A stretch of 64,000 nt of DNA from Lelliottia nimipressuralis. Its GTDB lineage: Bacteria; Pseudomonadota; Gammaproteobacteria; Enterobacterales; Enterobacteriaceae. The translations under genes were made by a program, and so were the position numbers. Shown one piece after another: positions 48,197 through 58,494 of the stretch. The notes beneath the pieces were generated by a model, which was given only the letters and a program-made list of their open reading frames with translations, was not told where the DNA came from and made no database searches. The stretch lies in the NCBI RefSeq assembly GCF_004402045.1, contig NZ_SOMG01000021.1:248001-312000 (forward strand). The letters are read 5' to 3'. Position 1 is the first letter of the stretch. Each line of letters begins with the position of its first letter.

Positions 48197-49287
48197 TCCA
48201 CCGTCACCTTCGGTGCAACCGACAGCCCAAGCGGCAGCGGTTTGTTCGGATCGAGGCCTTTATCAATCACGATTTTGACCGGCACGCGCTGCACAATTTT
48301 AACGAAGTTGCCGGTGGCATTTTCTGCCGGGAAGGCGGAGAAACGCGAGCCGCTGCCCTGCTGAATACTGTCTACGTGGCCCTCAAGCTCCATATCCGGC
48401 CACGCGTCAACGGACACGGTGACCTTATCACCCGGCTTCATGCGCTCGAGCTGCGACTCTTTAAAGTTCGCCACCACCCACACGTTCGGGGAAACCAGCG
48501 AGAATAGCGCCGTTCCCGCCTGCACCAGCGTACCGGGCTGAACGTTGCGTTTAGTGACAACGCCGTCGAACGGGGCGCGAACTTCGGTATAGGAGAGGTT
48601 CAGATTTGCCGTTTCCAGCTGGGCTTTAGCCTGATCGACCTGACGCTCGCGCGCTTCAACGTTGGTTTCCTGCTGACGGATTTGCAGCTGTACCTGCTCC
48701 GCCACTTCCAGCTGCGCCTGGGCGCTGGCCAGCCCTGCCTGTGCGCTACGCAACTGAGCGTTCGCGGAATCAATACTCTGCTGAGTGGTTGCGCGAGGGT
48801 CCACACCGCGCTGGCGACGATACTCAGCCTGCGCGTTCGCCAGATCGGCCTGCGCTTTCAGCACCTGCGCTTTGGCTTCGTCACGCTGCGCGGGATACTG
48901 AACTTTTGAGAGCGCGAGCTGCGCCTGGGCCTGGTGCAGCTGCGCGATGGCCAGCCCAAGCTGGGCCTGAGCCTGATCGCGCTGTGCGGTGGTATCGCGC
49001 GGATCGATGACCACCAGCAGATCGCCCTTTTTCACGCGCTGGTTATCGCGCACGCGCAGCTCGGTGACATAGCCTGCCGTTTTGGGGGCAATCGTCACCA
49101 CGTCGCCGTCGGTAAAGGCGTCGTCAGTCGTCTCTTCGTTACGGGTTAAAAACCACCAGACGAGCGCCACGACGACCATTACCACCACGACAATGCCGAG
49201 GATAATTAACGGTTTTTTGCCCGGGCGCTTACGCTCATTATTGTTTTTGACCTGCTCGTCAGCAGGCGGATTTTGATCTTCAGCCAT
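48193..49287 (-). CDS. EmrA/HlyD-type periplasmic adaptor
   Basis: A 364-residue membrane-fusion protein. A single transmembrane helix lies at about residues 26-48 (LIILGIVVVVMVVVALVWWF), followed by a lipoyl-like segment (VTIAPKTAGYVTELRVRDNQRVKKGDLL), a long alpha-helical hairpin and the beta-barrel. It bridges the MFS pump to the outer-membrane channel. First gene of the three-gene operon, 101 bases after ybiR on the same strand. Confidence 0.9.
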   Translation of the reverse strand: MAEDQNPPADEQVKNNNERKRPGKKPLIILGIVVVVMVVVALVWWFLTRNEETTDDAFTDGDVVTIAPKTAGYVTELRVRDNQRVKKGDLLVVIDPRDTTAQRDQAQAQLGLAIAQLHQAQAQLALSKVQYPAQRDEAKAQVLKAQADLANAQAEYRRQRGVDPRATTQQSIDSANAQLRSAQAGLASAQAQLEVAEQVQLQIRQQETNVEARERQVDQAKAQLETANLNLSYTEVRAPFDGVVTKRNVQPGTLVQAGTALFSLVSPNVWVVANFKESQLERMKPGDKVTVSVDAWPDMELEGHVDSIQQGSGSRFSAFPAENATGNFVKIVQRVPVKIVIDKGLDPNKPLPLGLSVAPKVTVE

Positions 49288-49388
49288 AGGTCAGCAACGG
49301 TCCTGTCAGTGAGCGGCATCACACAATGCCGTTCACTAAAGCTAGGACGTTGCTATACGTTTGCCAGGAAAAACTGACAAATTGCGCA

Positions 49389-50498
49389 CTATATGAGAAG
49401 GAATATTCCGAAACCGATCGCCGCGGCCCATATCAGCATCGGGATCGACCAGAGATGGAAGCGCCACCAGATACGACGGTCGTTAGCCATCCGCAGGGCA
49501 ATCAGGTTGGCCAGCGAACCGGGCAGCAGCCCAAACCCGCCAATGTTAACGGCCCAGGCCAGCAGGGTGTCCGGCGGAACATAGTTGAGCAGCAGAATAG
49601 TGGAAGGCACGTTGCTGATAAACTGCGACAGGCCAATTGCCGTCAGCCATAATCCCGGCTGAGACAGCGTACTGACGCTGTGCAGAACGTTTTGCAGCAC
49701 CGGAAGCTGGATAAGGAGATGCACATCAATAAACATCGCCATAAAGACCAGCAAAAGCGTCCAGTCCACGCTCACCAGCACGCGGCGCGCCAGCAAGACA
49801 AACCCCGCAGCAACGAGCAGGACGCCCGCCAGTTCGTACTTCAGCTCCAGCGCGAACAGAAAGACAATGTATAACCCAAGACAGCTCCAGACCAAACGCG
49901 GCTGCCACTGCGGGCCGGTTGTTCCGCTGTGGTATTGCAGTTTTTTATCCGGAAACGCAAACCAGCAAACTGCCAGCAGCGACAGCATCATCGCCAGCGC
50001 CAGCGGGGCCATCTGCCAGGTGAACGCGGCGAACGACAGCCCGGAACGTCCCCAGAGAAGGATGTTTTGCGGGTTGCCGATAGGCGTTAACAACGAGCCT
50101 GCGTTGACGGCCAGCGCTTCAAAGATAATCAACCGGCTTACCGGGATCTCGCAAAGCTTACGCAGCGTCAGCGTGAGGGGCACGATGATAAACAGCGCCA
50201 CATCGTTGGTCAGAAACGTCGACAGCACCGCGGCGGAGAAAACCATAAACAGGGACAGCCTGCGCTCGGTGGCAAAGCGGCGCACCATTTTACGTCCCAG
50301 CACGTCGAAATAGCCGCTCAGCTCGACCCCTTTGGTGAGCATCATTAAACCGCTCAGGGTAATAATGGTGCGCCAGTCAATTGCGGCAGGCCAGGCGCGT
50401 GGCGCGAATGGCACAAAGAGGCTTAACCCTGCGCCAGTGAGTAATAAGAGATGGAAGAAACGATCGCGTGCCAGGGCCTGCAGTCCAGGGATTTTCAT
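49389..50498 (-). CDS. ybiR: YbiR, putative ArsB/NhaD-type ion permease
   Basis: A 369-residue inner-membrane protein with about ten spans and the family hallmark [17 protein letters not shown] (near residue 114) and [16 protein letters not shown]. The substrate is unknown. Its ATG overlaps the mntR stop by four bases, so it is translated with mntR as in E. coli. Confidence 0.9.
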   Translation of the reverse strand: MKIPGLQALARDRFFHLLLLTGAGLSLFVPFAPRAWPAAIDWRTIITLSGLMMLTKGVELSGYFDVLGRKMVRRFATERRLSLFMVFSAAVLSTFLTNDVALFIIVPLTLTLRKLCEIPVSRLIIFEALAVNAGSLLTPIGNPQNILLWGRSGLSFAAFTWQMAPLALAMMLSLLAVCWFAFPDKKLQYHSGTTGPQWQPRLVWSCLGLYIVFLFALELKYELAGVLLVAAGFVLLARRVLVSVDWTLLLVFMAMFIDVHLLIQLPVLQNVLHSVSTLSQPGLWLTAIGLSQFISNVPSTILLLNYVPPDTLLAWAVNIGGFGLLPGSLANLIALRMANDRRIWWRFHLWSIPMLIWAAAIGFGIFLLI

Positions 50499-50968
50499 TC
50501 AGCGGAGGAACCATATTTAAGCGTAAATTCACGAAACTTCACCAGCGTCTCTTCGCTAACGTGGTGCTCCATTCCTTCCGCATCCCGGCGGGCAATCTCC
50601 GGGCTGACGCCCAGCACCAGTAAAAAATTCTCGACAAGCTGATGGCGCTCGCGGCTCTCCTGCGCGAGTTTCTCCCCTTCCGGCGTCAGAAAAACACCGC
50701 GCCAGGGGATCATTTCAATTAAGCCCACGGAGGCCAGACGTTTTAACATTTTAGCGACAGTAGGCTGCGAAACCCCCAGTCTGGCGGCCATATCGACCTG
50801 GCGCGCTTCACCAACCTCACGGATCAGATCGGAAATGAGTTCAACATAGTCATCAATCAGTTCACGCCGATGCGCTTCACGGACCTGGCGAAAACCTTCG
50901 ACATGTTCTTCAACATTCACCAGTTGCGTCGTTTTCCTCATTGTCGGATTACCTGCGCGACGGTTCAT
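50495..50968 (-). CDS. mntR: Manganese-responsive regulator MntR
   Basis: A 157-residue DtxR-family repressor, nearly identical to E. coli MntR (155). The winged helix ([22 protein letters not shown]) recognises the MntR box, and manganese ligands lie in the helical domain (around [10 protein letters not shown]). With manganese it represses mntH and mntS. Upstream is the gap with the MntR box shared with mntS. Start MNRRAGNPT matches. Confidence 0.95.
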   Translation of the reverse strand: MNRRAGNPTMRKTTQLVNVEEHVEGFRQVREAHRRELIDDYVELISDLIREVGEARQVDMAARLGVSQPTVAKMLKRLASVGLIEMIPWRGVFLTPEGEKLAQESRERHQLVENFLLVLGVSPEIARRDAEGMEHHVSEETLVKFREFTLKYGSSAE

Positions 50969-51073
50969 TGTACTTCCTCAGTGGGGTGACGCTTCCAGCG
51001 CCCGGTTTCGAGAGCGCACATTGTAAACCATAGCTCTGCAAGCACAAAAAATTAACGAAATAGCCATAGCTAT

Positions 51074-51098
51074 ACAATATAGCCTGTGCTATATCTGT
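51074..51098. promoter_or_regulatory. MntR box upstream of mntS
   Basis: ATATAGC and GCTATAT (51077-51083 and 51088-51094) flank CTGT, matching the MntR operator pattern. It lies in the gap between mntR and mntS, 54 bases before the mntS start. It explains repression of mntS in high manganese. Confidence 0.85.
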
Positions 51099-51151
51099 AT
51101 GTAATGCAGTCACCCTTCACGGATCGAAGGGATCAAAAATCAGGAGGTCTT

Positions 51152-51280
51152 ATGAACGAATTCAAGAGGTGTATGACCGTGTTTACCCACTCTCCCTTTA
51201 AAGTGCGCTTGATGCTGTTGAACATGCTGTGCGATATGTTTAACAACAAACCGCATCAGGACGACAAACCTTCCCACTAA
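51152..51280 (+). CDS. mntS: Small manganese-related protein MntS
   Basis: A 42-residue protein identical in layout to E. coli MntS: MNEFKRCMTVFTHSPFKVR..., with a strong AGGAGG site before ATG 51152. MntS raises available manganese, probably by inhibiting the exporter MntP. In E. coli the sRNA RybA overlaps this gene; I did not confirm it here. The promoter carries a clear MntR box. A short GCGGCG...CGCCGC hairpin (51281-51300) follows its stop. Confidence 0.93.
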   Translation: MNEFKRCMTVFTHSPFKVRLMLLNMLCDMFNNKPHQDDKPSH

Positions 51281-51562
51281 GCGGCGTTGCGGTACGCCGC
51301 GTCATTTTCCCGTCATAATCCCGCTGTAAACTGGCCTCCAGCCGCCTTATTCCCGATCTTTTTTACGGATTTGCAGTCCCCTTCGCAAAACATCTGCTTA
51401 GCAACTGTTGATATTATTTAGCGCTCGCACTATCTTCTTGCAGCCCTGCACAATTTGCGGCTCGCTGAAGCGGACCCTATTCCCTCTCCACGCACTGTCA
51501 GGCAGGTTATGACCCTTGACGCCAGGGTGAGCACATGGCGTTTTCATCCATGATAGTGACCT

Positions 51563-53146
51563 ATGAATGTAACCCTGATAGATACCGTTGTGACCCGCAG
51601 CCGGGCCTTAAGCCCGTGGACGGGTTTTTACTTTTTACAGTCATTACTGATTAACTTTGCGCTGGGTTATCCCTTTAGTCTGCTCTACGCGGTGGCTTTC
51701 ACCTGCGTTCTGCATGTGCTGTGGCGAGCCGCACCGCGCGTGCAAAAAACGTTTATCGGGATCTGTTCGCTGGTCGCTGCACTCTATTTCCCGTTTGGTC
51801 AGGCTTACGGCGCGCCAAACTTTAATACCCTGCTGGCGCTGCACTCTACCAATATGGAAGAGTCGACGGAGATCCTGACTATTTTCCCGTGGTACAGCTA
51901 CGTGGTAGGGCTCTTTATCTTCGCGTTGGGCGTTATCGCCATCCGCCGTCAGCCGGGCGAGAAAAAATCCTGGGGTAAGATCGAAATACTCTGTCTGGTG
52001 TTCAGCATTGCCGTGGCGTTTGTCGCCCCTATCCAGAATATTCCCTGGGACGGTAAGCTAAGGCTCATCAATATCGGCTATCCGGTTTTCCGCTTTGTGA
52101 AAGACGTCGTTGTAAATAATAAAGAGGTTCTCGACGAACAGGCGCGCATGGCTGAGCTTTCCAATATGAAAGACACCTGGAACGTGCTGGCCGTGAAGCC
52201 GAAATATCACACCTATGTAGTGGTGATTGGCGAAAGCGCACGTCGCGATGCCATGGGGGCGTTTGGAGGACACTGGGATAACACACCCTTTGCGAACACG
52301 GTCAAAGGCACCCTGTTTACCGATTATGTTGCGGCCAGCGGCTCGACGCAGAAATCGCTTGGCCTGACGCTCAACCGCGTGGTGGATGGCAAACCGCAGT
52401 ATCAGGATAATTTTGTGACCCTGGCAAACCGCGCGGGTTATCAGACCTGGTGGTTCTCCAATCAGGGGCAGATTGGCGAATACGATACGGCCATCGCCAG
52501 CATCGCCAAGCGTGCTGACGAAGTGCAGTTCCTGAAGAACGGCGACTTTGAAGCCGACAAAAACACCAAAGACGAAGCGCTGCTGAAAATGACGGCACAG
52601 GTCTTCGCCACCCCGCGCACCCAGCCTCAGCTCATCGTCCTGCACCTGATGGGGTCACACCCGCAAGCCTGCGATCGAACTGGCGGAAAGTACGCGGAGT
52701 TTGTGCAGTCTAAAGAGACCTCGTGCTATCTCTACACCATGACGCAAACCGACGACCTGCTCAGCAAGCTGTACGAGCAGCTACGCAATACGGGCGACAG
52801 CTTCTCCATGGTCTATTTCTCGGATCACGGACTGGCGTTTAAAGAGCGTGGTAAAGAGGTGCAGTATCTGGCGCACGATGACAAGTTCCAGCAGAACTTC
52901 CAGGTGCCGTTTATGGTGCTGTCGAGTGACGATAAAACGCATCGCATCATTAAAGCGCGTCGTTCAGCTAATGATTTCCTGCAGTTCTTCTCGCAGTGGA
53001 CGGGGATTAAGGCCGAGCAGATAAAAAGTGCTTACCCGTTTGTCTCAAACAAAAAAGCTTCCCCAGTGTACGTTACCAACTTCAAGTTACAGAAAGTTGA
53101 CTACAACCATCTGGGTACGGATATTTTTGATATTAAGAGCAAGTAG
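51563..53146 (+). CDS. opgE: Phosphoethanolamine transferase OpgE (YbiP)
   Basis: A 527-residue inner-membrane enzyme, E. coli length. It has N-terminal hydrophobic spans (to about residue 150) followed by a periplasmic sulfatase-like domain. The nucleophile region VVIGESARRDAMG is followed by a conserved TEYVAASGSTQKS-like element and YFSDHGLAF, with metal-binding residues. It adds phosphoethanolamine to osmoregulated periplasmic glucans. Start ATG 51563 lacks a strong ribosome site. Followed by a hairpin repeat and the ompX terminator. Confidence 0.92.
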   Translation: MNVTLIDTVVTRSRALSPWTGFYFLQSLLINFALGYPFSLLYAVAFTCVLHVLWRAAPRVQKTFIGICSLVAALYFPFGQAYGAPNFNTLLALHSTNMEESTEILTIFPWYSYVVGLFIFALGVIAIRRQPGEKKSWGKIEILCLVFSIAVAFVAPIQNIPWDGKLRLINIGYPVFRFVKDVVVNNKEVLDEQARMAELSNMKDTWNVLAVKPKYHTYVVVIGESARRDAMGAFGGHWDNTPFANTVKGTLFTDYVAASGSTQKSLGLTLNRVVDGKPQYQDNFVTLANRAGYQTWWFSNQGQIGEYDTAIASIAKRADEVQFLKNGDFEADKNTKDEALLKMTAQVFATPRTQPQLIVLHLMGSHPQACDRTGGKYAEFVQSKETSCYLYTMTQTDDLLSKLYEQLRNTGDSFSMVYFSDHGLAFKERGKEVQYLAHDDKFQQNFQVPFMVLSSDDKTHRIIKARRSANDFLQFFSQWTGIKAEQIKSAYPFVSNKKASPVYVTNFKLQKVDYNHLGTDIFDIKSK

Positions 53147-53154
53147 CGGCCTGA

Positions 53155-53179
53155 TGCCCTCTCCCACAGGGAGGGGGCA
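53155..53179. repeat. CCCTCTCCC/GGGAGGGGG hairpin repeat, copy 2
   Basis: TGCCCTCTCCC and GGGAGGGGGCA form a near-perfect palindrome, nine bases after the opgE stop. Related to the hairpin at 7410-7443. It may end opgE transcription. Confidence 0.6.
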
Positions 53180-53187
53180 CAAAACAC

Positions 53188-53222
53188 AAAAAAAATCCGC
53201 CACATTGGGCGGATTTTTTATT
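53188..53222. terminator. Bidirectional terminator between opgE and ompX
   Basis: AATCCGCC and GGCGGATT pair around ACATTG with A and T runs on both sides. It follows the ompX stop on the minus strand and can also serve opgE. Confidence 0.9.
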
Positions 53223-53237
53223 AGCTCACCGGAGTGA

Positions 53238-53756
53238 TTAGAAGCGGTAACCTACGCCCGCGATCCAGGTGCCAACGTCAACGTTGCGGATACGGCTCTG
53301 CTCATAGGAGAAGTCCAGAGCAACGTCCTGGATTGGGTTGAACTGCAGGCCTGCGCCATAGGAGAAGCCATAGTCGCTGTTGCTTGCAGTACGGTTCAGA
53401 CCCTGGTTTTCGGTCTGCTGGAATTTACCGTAGCCAACACCTACAACACCGTAGATGCTTGCCCAGTCATTCAGACGGTAAGCTGGACCAGCAGTGATAC
53501 CGTAGTACTGGCCTTTGTTGTATGCGCCGTTTTCAGAACGATCTTTCTCGGTGTAGGTGAAAGAACCGATCACGCCCAGTGGGTTGTTATCCTGCTCGTA
53601 GCGATACTTCAGGTTGAAACCGTTAGCTTTGTTCATCACGCCCTGATAGTCGCTCTGAGCGTAACCACCAGTAACAGTAGAAGTAGCAGCTACAGCGGTA
53701 CCTGCGGAAACAGCCAGTACAGCGGCCAGTGCTGAAAGACATGCAATTTTTTTCAT
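53238..53756 (-). CDS. ompX: Outer membrane protein OmpX
   Basis: A 172-residue outer-membrane eight-stranded beta-barrel (E. coli 171). The signal peptide ends AVAA, and mature ATSTVTGGYAQSDYQG begins the barrel. The C-terminal WIAGVGYRF ends in the aromatic residue needed for assembly. It helps adhesion and stress resistance. The start at 53756 has GAGGTGG upstream. E. coli ompX mRNA is a target of sRNAs such as MicA and CyaR at this leader. A 350-base promoter region follows toward rhtA. Confidence 0.96.
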   Translation of the reverse strand: MKKIACLSALAAVLAVSAGTAVAATSTVTGGYAQSDYQGVMNKANGFNLKYRYEQDNNPLGVIGSFTYTEKDRSENGAYNKGQYYGITAGPAYRLNDWASIYGVVGVGYGKFQQTENQGLNRTASNSDYGFSYGAGLQFNPIQDVALDFSYEQSRIRNVDVGTWIAGVGYRF

Positions 53757-54110
53757 AACCACCTCAAATGTGCTTCAAGTAAGTCCGTAAGTTTTAAATA
53801 TATCAAAAAAATTTGCGAAACTCTTTGTGATTCGTGATGTCTAATGAAACCTTTCCTGTAACAGAACGTTTCCAGCCTAAGCTATCTCTTTCAAATCACA
53901 TGCAATTTTCACTACTAAATGCGCATAGTGCGCGTACGCGCCGTTACATTCATCCAGATTATTCCTAATCTATCAGGCGATAAATCCACCAGCGCTTAAC
54001 CATTTTACGGATTTCACGTGGTTTTTTTTCAACAGCGCCTCAACCGTTGCCGCTTATTTCCTTTACACTGCAACCTTTACCTCATTTGACATAAGCTGAC
54101 AGGAGAAAGG
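53757..54110. other. Intergenic region between ompX and rhtA
   Basis: A 354-base divergent gap with AT-rich stretches next to ompX and a GAGAAAGG ribosome site just before rhtA. It should hold the ompX and rhtA promoters; I saw no RNA gene or strong dyad operator. Confidence 0.6.
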
Positions 54111-54998
54111 ATGCCTGGGTTATCCCGCACGTCGTCGGTCTGGTTACCGGTAGCCGTCATACTCATTGCCATGTTGTCCATTCAAAGCGGCGCTTCGCTT
54201 GCAAAATCGCTTTTTCCGCTGGTTGGCGCGCCTGGGGTCACCGCCCTGCGAATCGTTCTGGGCACGGCGATACTGGTGGTCATTTTCAAACCCTGGCGTC
54301 TGCGCTTCAAAAAAGAGCAGCGTTTGCCTCTGCTGTTTTATGGACTGTCCCTCGGGGCGATGAACTATCTGTTCTACCTTTCTATCCAGACGATACCGCT
54401 GGGGATTGCCGTCGCGCTGGAGTTTACCGGTCCGCTGGCCGTGGCGCTTTTCTCCTCACGACGTCCGGTTGATTTCATCTGGGTCGTATTAGCCGTGCTG
54501 GGCTTATGGTTCTTGCTCCCGTTGGGCCAGAGTGTCGCTGAGATTGATATGACGGGCGCAGCGCTGGCACTGGGTGCAGGTGCCTGCTGGGCTATCTATA
54601 TATTAACGGGCCAGCGCGCAGGGGAAGAGCATGGACCGGCGACAGTCGCGTTGGGTTCACTCATCGCCGCTATCGTCTTTGTGCCCATCGGCATGGCGCA
54701 GGCGACGGAATCTATCTGGCAATGGTCCGTCATGCCCATCGGGCTGGCGGTCGCGATTCTCTCTACCGCACTCCCCTATTCTCTGGAGATGATTGCCCTC
54801 ACGCGTCTGCCGACACGCATTTTTGGCACACTGATGAGCATGGAGCCTGCGCTTGCCGCGATTTCCGGGATGGTCTTTCTCGGCGAAACCCTGACATTGA
54901 CCCAGACGCTGGCGCTCTGCTCAATTATCGCGGCATCAATGGGCTCAACGCTCACCATGCGATCTGAACCTAAAGTTGAGAAGGTTGATATCAACTAA
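54111..54998 (+). CDS. rhtA: Threonine/homoserine exporter RhtA
   Basis: A 295-residue DMT-superfamily exporter with ten hydrophobic spans (two EamA-type halves), same length as E. coli RhtA (YbiF). It exports threonine, homoserine and related amino acids. The segment VALEFTGPLAVALFSSRRPVDF is typical. RBS AGGAGAAAGG precedes ATG 54111. Confidence 0.94.
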   Translation: MPGLSRTSSVWLPVAVILIAMLSIQSGASLAKSLFPLVGAPGVTALRIVLGTAILVVIFKPWRLRFKKEQRLPLLFYGLSLGAMNYLFYLSIQTIPLGIAVALEFTGPLAVALFSSRRPVDFIWVVLAVLGLWFLLPLGQSVAEIDMTGAALALGAGACWAIYILTGQRAGEEHGPATVALGSLIAAIVFVPIGMAQATESIWQWSVMPIGLAVAILSTALPYSLEMIALTRLPTRIFGTLMSMEPALAAISGMVFLGETLTLTQTLALCSIIAASMGSTLTMRSEPKVEKVDIN

Positions 54999-55130
54999 GG
55001 CCATATATTCTGCATGGCTTCCATGCCATGCAGAATAAAGGCCAGAAAGTGGTACATTATAATTTCTTACATACTTTGTCATATTAGCGAAATATCCCCC
55101 CGCATTGACTTCCCCGTTCAGAAATTAAGA

Positions 55131-55144
55131 TTGATCTGCATCAA
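55131..55144. promoter_or_regulatory. Perfect FNR consensus upstream of dps
   Basis: TTGAT-CTGC-ATCAA matches the FNR consensus exactly, about 155 bases before dps and 105 before its -10 element. Position is far for a classical activator, so repression, or an FNR/CRP-like use, is possible. Confidence 0.5.
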
Positions 55145-55241
55145 TTTTCAAAATAACCATTCATTTCAATAGATTAAATTCTCAACCTCCTTTTCGCTAT
55201 TAAACCGATAGGTACAGCCAGACCGCAGACAAAAAATCCGG

Positions 55242-55252
55242 TGCTATACTTA
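55242..55252 (+). promoter_or_regulatory. Extended -10 (sigma-S type) promoter of dps
   Basis: TGCTATACTTA agrees with the sigma-S-favoured extended -10 KCTATACTTA, 46 bases before the dps start. It fits the stationary-phase induction known for dps. Confidence 0.75.
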
Positions 55253-55276
55253 GTTCCGTAATTACCTGGGACATAA

Positions 55277-55801
<525 letters not shown>

Positions 55802-55821
55802 TTCATACGAATGTTCTATCA

Positions 55822-55845
55822 AACCCTCGCCCTCCGGTGAGGGTT
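55822..55845 (+). terminator. Terminator after dps
   Basis: CCCTC and GAGGG pair around a ten-base loop (ACCCTC...GAGGGT) followed by TTTTG. A moderate rho-independent terminator. Confidence 0.6.
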
Positions 55846-55992
55846 TTGCACATCTATGGTGCACAGTTTTTGTCTGCACACCTGCAAAAGTGAACGAAAT
55901 GTAATAATCACTTCACACAACCGTTAACGGAAGATTGTTTTTTCGTCAGAATTTACGCTAAATATCTCCCCGTCAGTTGAGCCAAACGAAGC

Positions 55993-56021
55993 GCACCAAA
56001 ACAGTGCCCCACTTTGGTGCA
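55993..56021. promoter_or_regulatory. NtrC binding sites upstream of glnH
   Basis: GCACCAAAACAGTGC (55993-56007) and TGCCCCACTTTGGTGCA (56005-56021) match the NtrC pattern GCAC-N7-GTGC and TGCACCA-N3-TGGTGCA. A third, weaker copy (TGCCCCATTTATTGTGCA) is at 56034-56051. They precede the sigma-54-like promoter. Confidence 0.7.
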
Positions 56022-56091
56022 ATAAAACCTCATTGCCCCATTTATTGTGCAATGCATGACATCATCCCCTTTGCAAAACAATAGCTTGTAA

Positions 56092-56907
<816 letters not shown>

Positions 56908-56991
56908 TAAGACGTAAAAATGACGTTCACTCGGGGGCGACCTTTCGCCCCTGATATTTTTGAAACACGGTAACAGTAACAGGAAATTATC

Positions 56992-57651
56992 ATGCAGTTT
57001 GACTGGAGCGCCATCTGGCCTGCCATTCCACTCTTGCTTGAAGGCGCTAAAATGACCCTGTGGATTTCGGTCCTGGGTCTGGTTGGTGGGTTGATTATCG
57101 GTCTTGTCGCCGGTTTCGCCCGCACCTACGGCGGCTGGATCGCAAACCACATCGCACTGGTTTTCATCGAAGTGATCCGCGGCACTCCTATTGTCGTGCA
57201 GGTCATGTTCATCTACTTCGCCCTGCCAATGGCATTCAATGACCTGCGCATCGACCCGTTCAGCGCAGCCGTCGTCACCATTATGATCAACTCAGGCGCC
57301 TATATTGCGGAAATCACCCGCGGTGCGGTGCTGTCGATTCATAAAGGTTTCAGCGAAGCCGGTCTGGCGTTAGGCCTTTCTCGTCGCGAAACGATCCGCC
57401 ACGTTATTCTGCCGCTGGCGCTGCGTCGCATGCTGCCACCGCTCGGTAACCAGTGGATCATCAGCATTAAAGATACGTCGCTGTTCATCGTTATCGGCGT
57501 GGCTGAGCTGACCCGTCAGGGGCAGGAGATCATTGCTGGCAACTTCCGCGCGCTGGAAATCTGGAGTGCGGTGGCCGTTGTCTACCTGATTATTACTCTG
57601 GTTCTGAGCTTCGTTCTGCGTCGTCTTGAAAGAAGGATGAAAATCCTGTGA
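56992..57651 (+). CDS. glnP: Glutamine ABC permease GlnP
   Basis: A 219-residue inner-membrane permease of the polar amino acid family, same length as E. coli GlnP. The EAA loop [24 protein letters not shown] (near residue 127) contacts GlnQ. It forms a homodimer channel. It ends with a four-base overlap with glnQ. Confidence 0.95.
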   Translation: MQFDWSAIWPAIPLLLEGAKMTLWISVLGLVGGLIIGLVAGFARTYGGWIANHIALVFIEVIRGTPIVVQVMFIYFALPMAFNDLRIDPFSAAVVTIMINSGAYIAEITRGAVLSIHKGFSEAGLALGLSRRETIRHVILPLALRRMLPPLGNQWIISIKDTSLFIVIGVAELTRQGQEIIAGNFRALEIWSAVAVVYLIITLVLSFVLRRLERRMKIL

Positions 57652-58370
57652 TTGAATTTAAAAACGTTTCCAAGCACTTTGGCCCAACCCAGGTGCTGCA
57701 CAATATTGATTTGAACATTAAGCAGGGTGAAGTGGTGGTCATCATTGGGCCGTCCGGCTCCGGTAAATCCACCCTGTTGCGCTGCATTAACAAGCTGGAA
57801 GAGATAACCAGCGGCGATTTGATCGTCGATGGCCTGAAGGTAAATGATCCGAAAGTGGATGAGCGCCTGATTCGTCAGGAAGCGGGCATGGTATTCCAGC
57901 AGTTCTACCTCTTCCCGCACCTGACGGCACTGGAAAACGTGATGTTTGGCCCGCTGCGCGTGCGCGGTGCCAGCAAGGCGGCAGCGGAAGTGCTGGCGAA
58001 AGATCTGCTGGCGAAAGTGGGCCTCGCCGAGCGTTCGCATCATTACCCATCCGAGCTGTCCGGTGGTCAACAGCAGCGCGTGGCGATTGCCCGCGCGCTG
58101 GCGGTCAAACCGAAAATGATGCTGTTTGATGAGCCAACCTCTGCACTCGACCCGGAGCTGCGCCACGAGGTGCTGAAAGTCATGCAGGATCTGGCAGAAG
58201 AAGGGATGACGATGGTTATCGTGACCCACGAAATCGGCTTTGCTGAGAAAGTGGCTTCCCGCCTGATCTTTATTGATAAAGGCCGTATCGCCGAAGACGG
58301 TAACCCGCAGGAATTAATTGCGAATCCGCCGAGCCAGCGCTTGCAGGAGTTCCTGCAGCACGTCTCCTGA
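57648..58370 (+). CDS. glnQ: Glutamine ABC transporter ATPase GlnQ
   Basis: A 240-residue ATPase of E. coli length. Walker A is GPSGSGKS (near residue 34), signature LSGGQQQR (near 137), Walker [11 protein letters not shown] and the H-loop VTHE. It energises glutamine import. Starts with GTG or TTG at the GlnP overlap (TGATTGAATTT); the protein begins M(I)[11 protein letters not shown] terminator follows. Confidence 0.95.
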   Translation: MIEFKNVSKHFGPTQVLHNIDLNIKQGEVVVIIGPSGSGKSTLLRCINKLEEITSGDLIVDGLKVNDPKVDERLIRQEAGMVFQQFYLFPHLTALENVMFGPLRVRGASKAAAEVLAKDLLAKVGLAERSHHYPSELSGGQQQRVAIARALAVKPKMMLFDEPTSALDPELRHEVLKVMQDLAEEGMTMVIVTHEIGFAEKVASRLIFIDKGRIAEDGNPQELIANPPSQRLQEFLQHVS

Positions 58371-58384
58371 TCCATCGCTTCACG

Positions 58385-58411
58385 CTAAGCCGGGCATGCC
58401 CGGCTTTTTTA
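58385..58411 (+). terminator. Terminator of glnHPQ
   Basis: AAGCCGGGC and GCCCGGCTT form a 9-bp stem around AT or ATG, followed by T6. Confidence 0.9.
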
Positions 58412-58494
58412 CGCCAGATTGTTCCCAAAAATCCCCCTCCTCGCCCCGACTTCTATACTTATCATTTTGTTCGACATTTTCACCGGAGGACGCC

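Noticed and set aside
58318-58494. N-terminal extension of ybiO from an upstream ATG
   Set aside because: It would read through the glnQ end and its terminator; GTG 58495 has a strong ribosome site and matches the family start.
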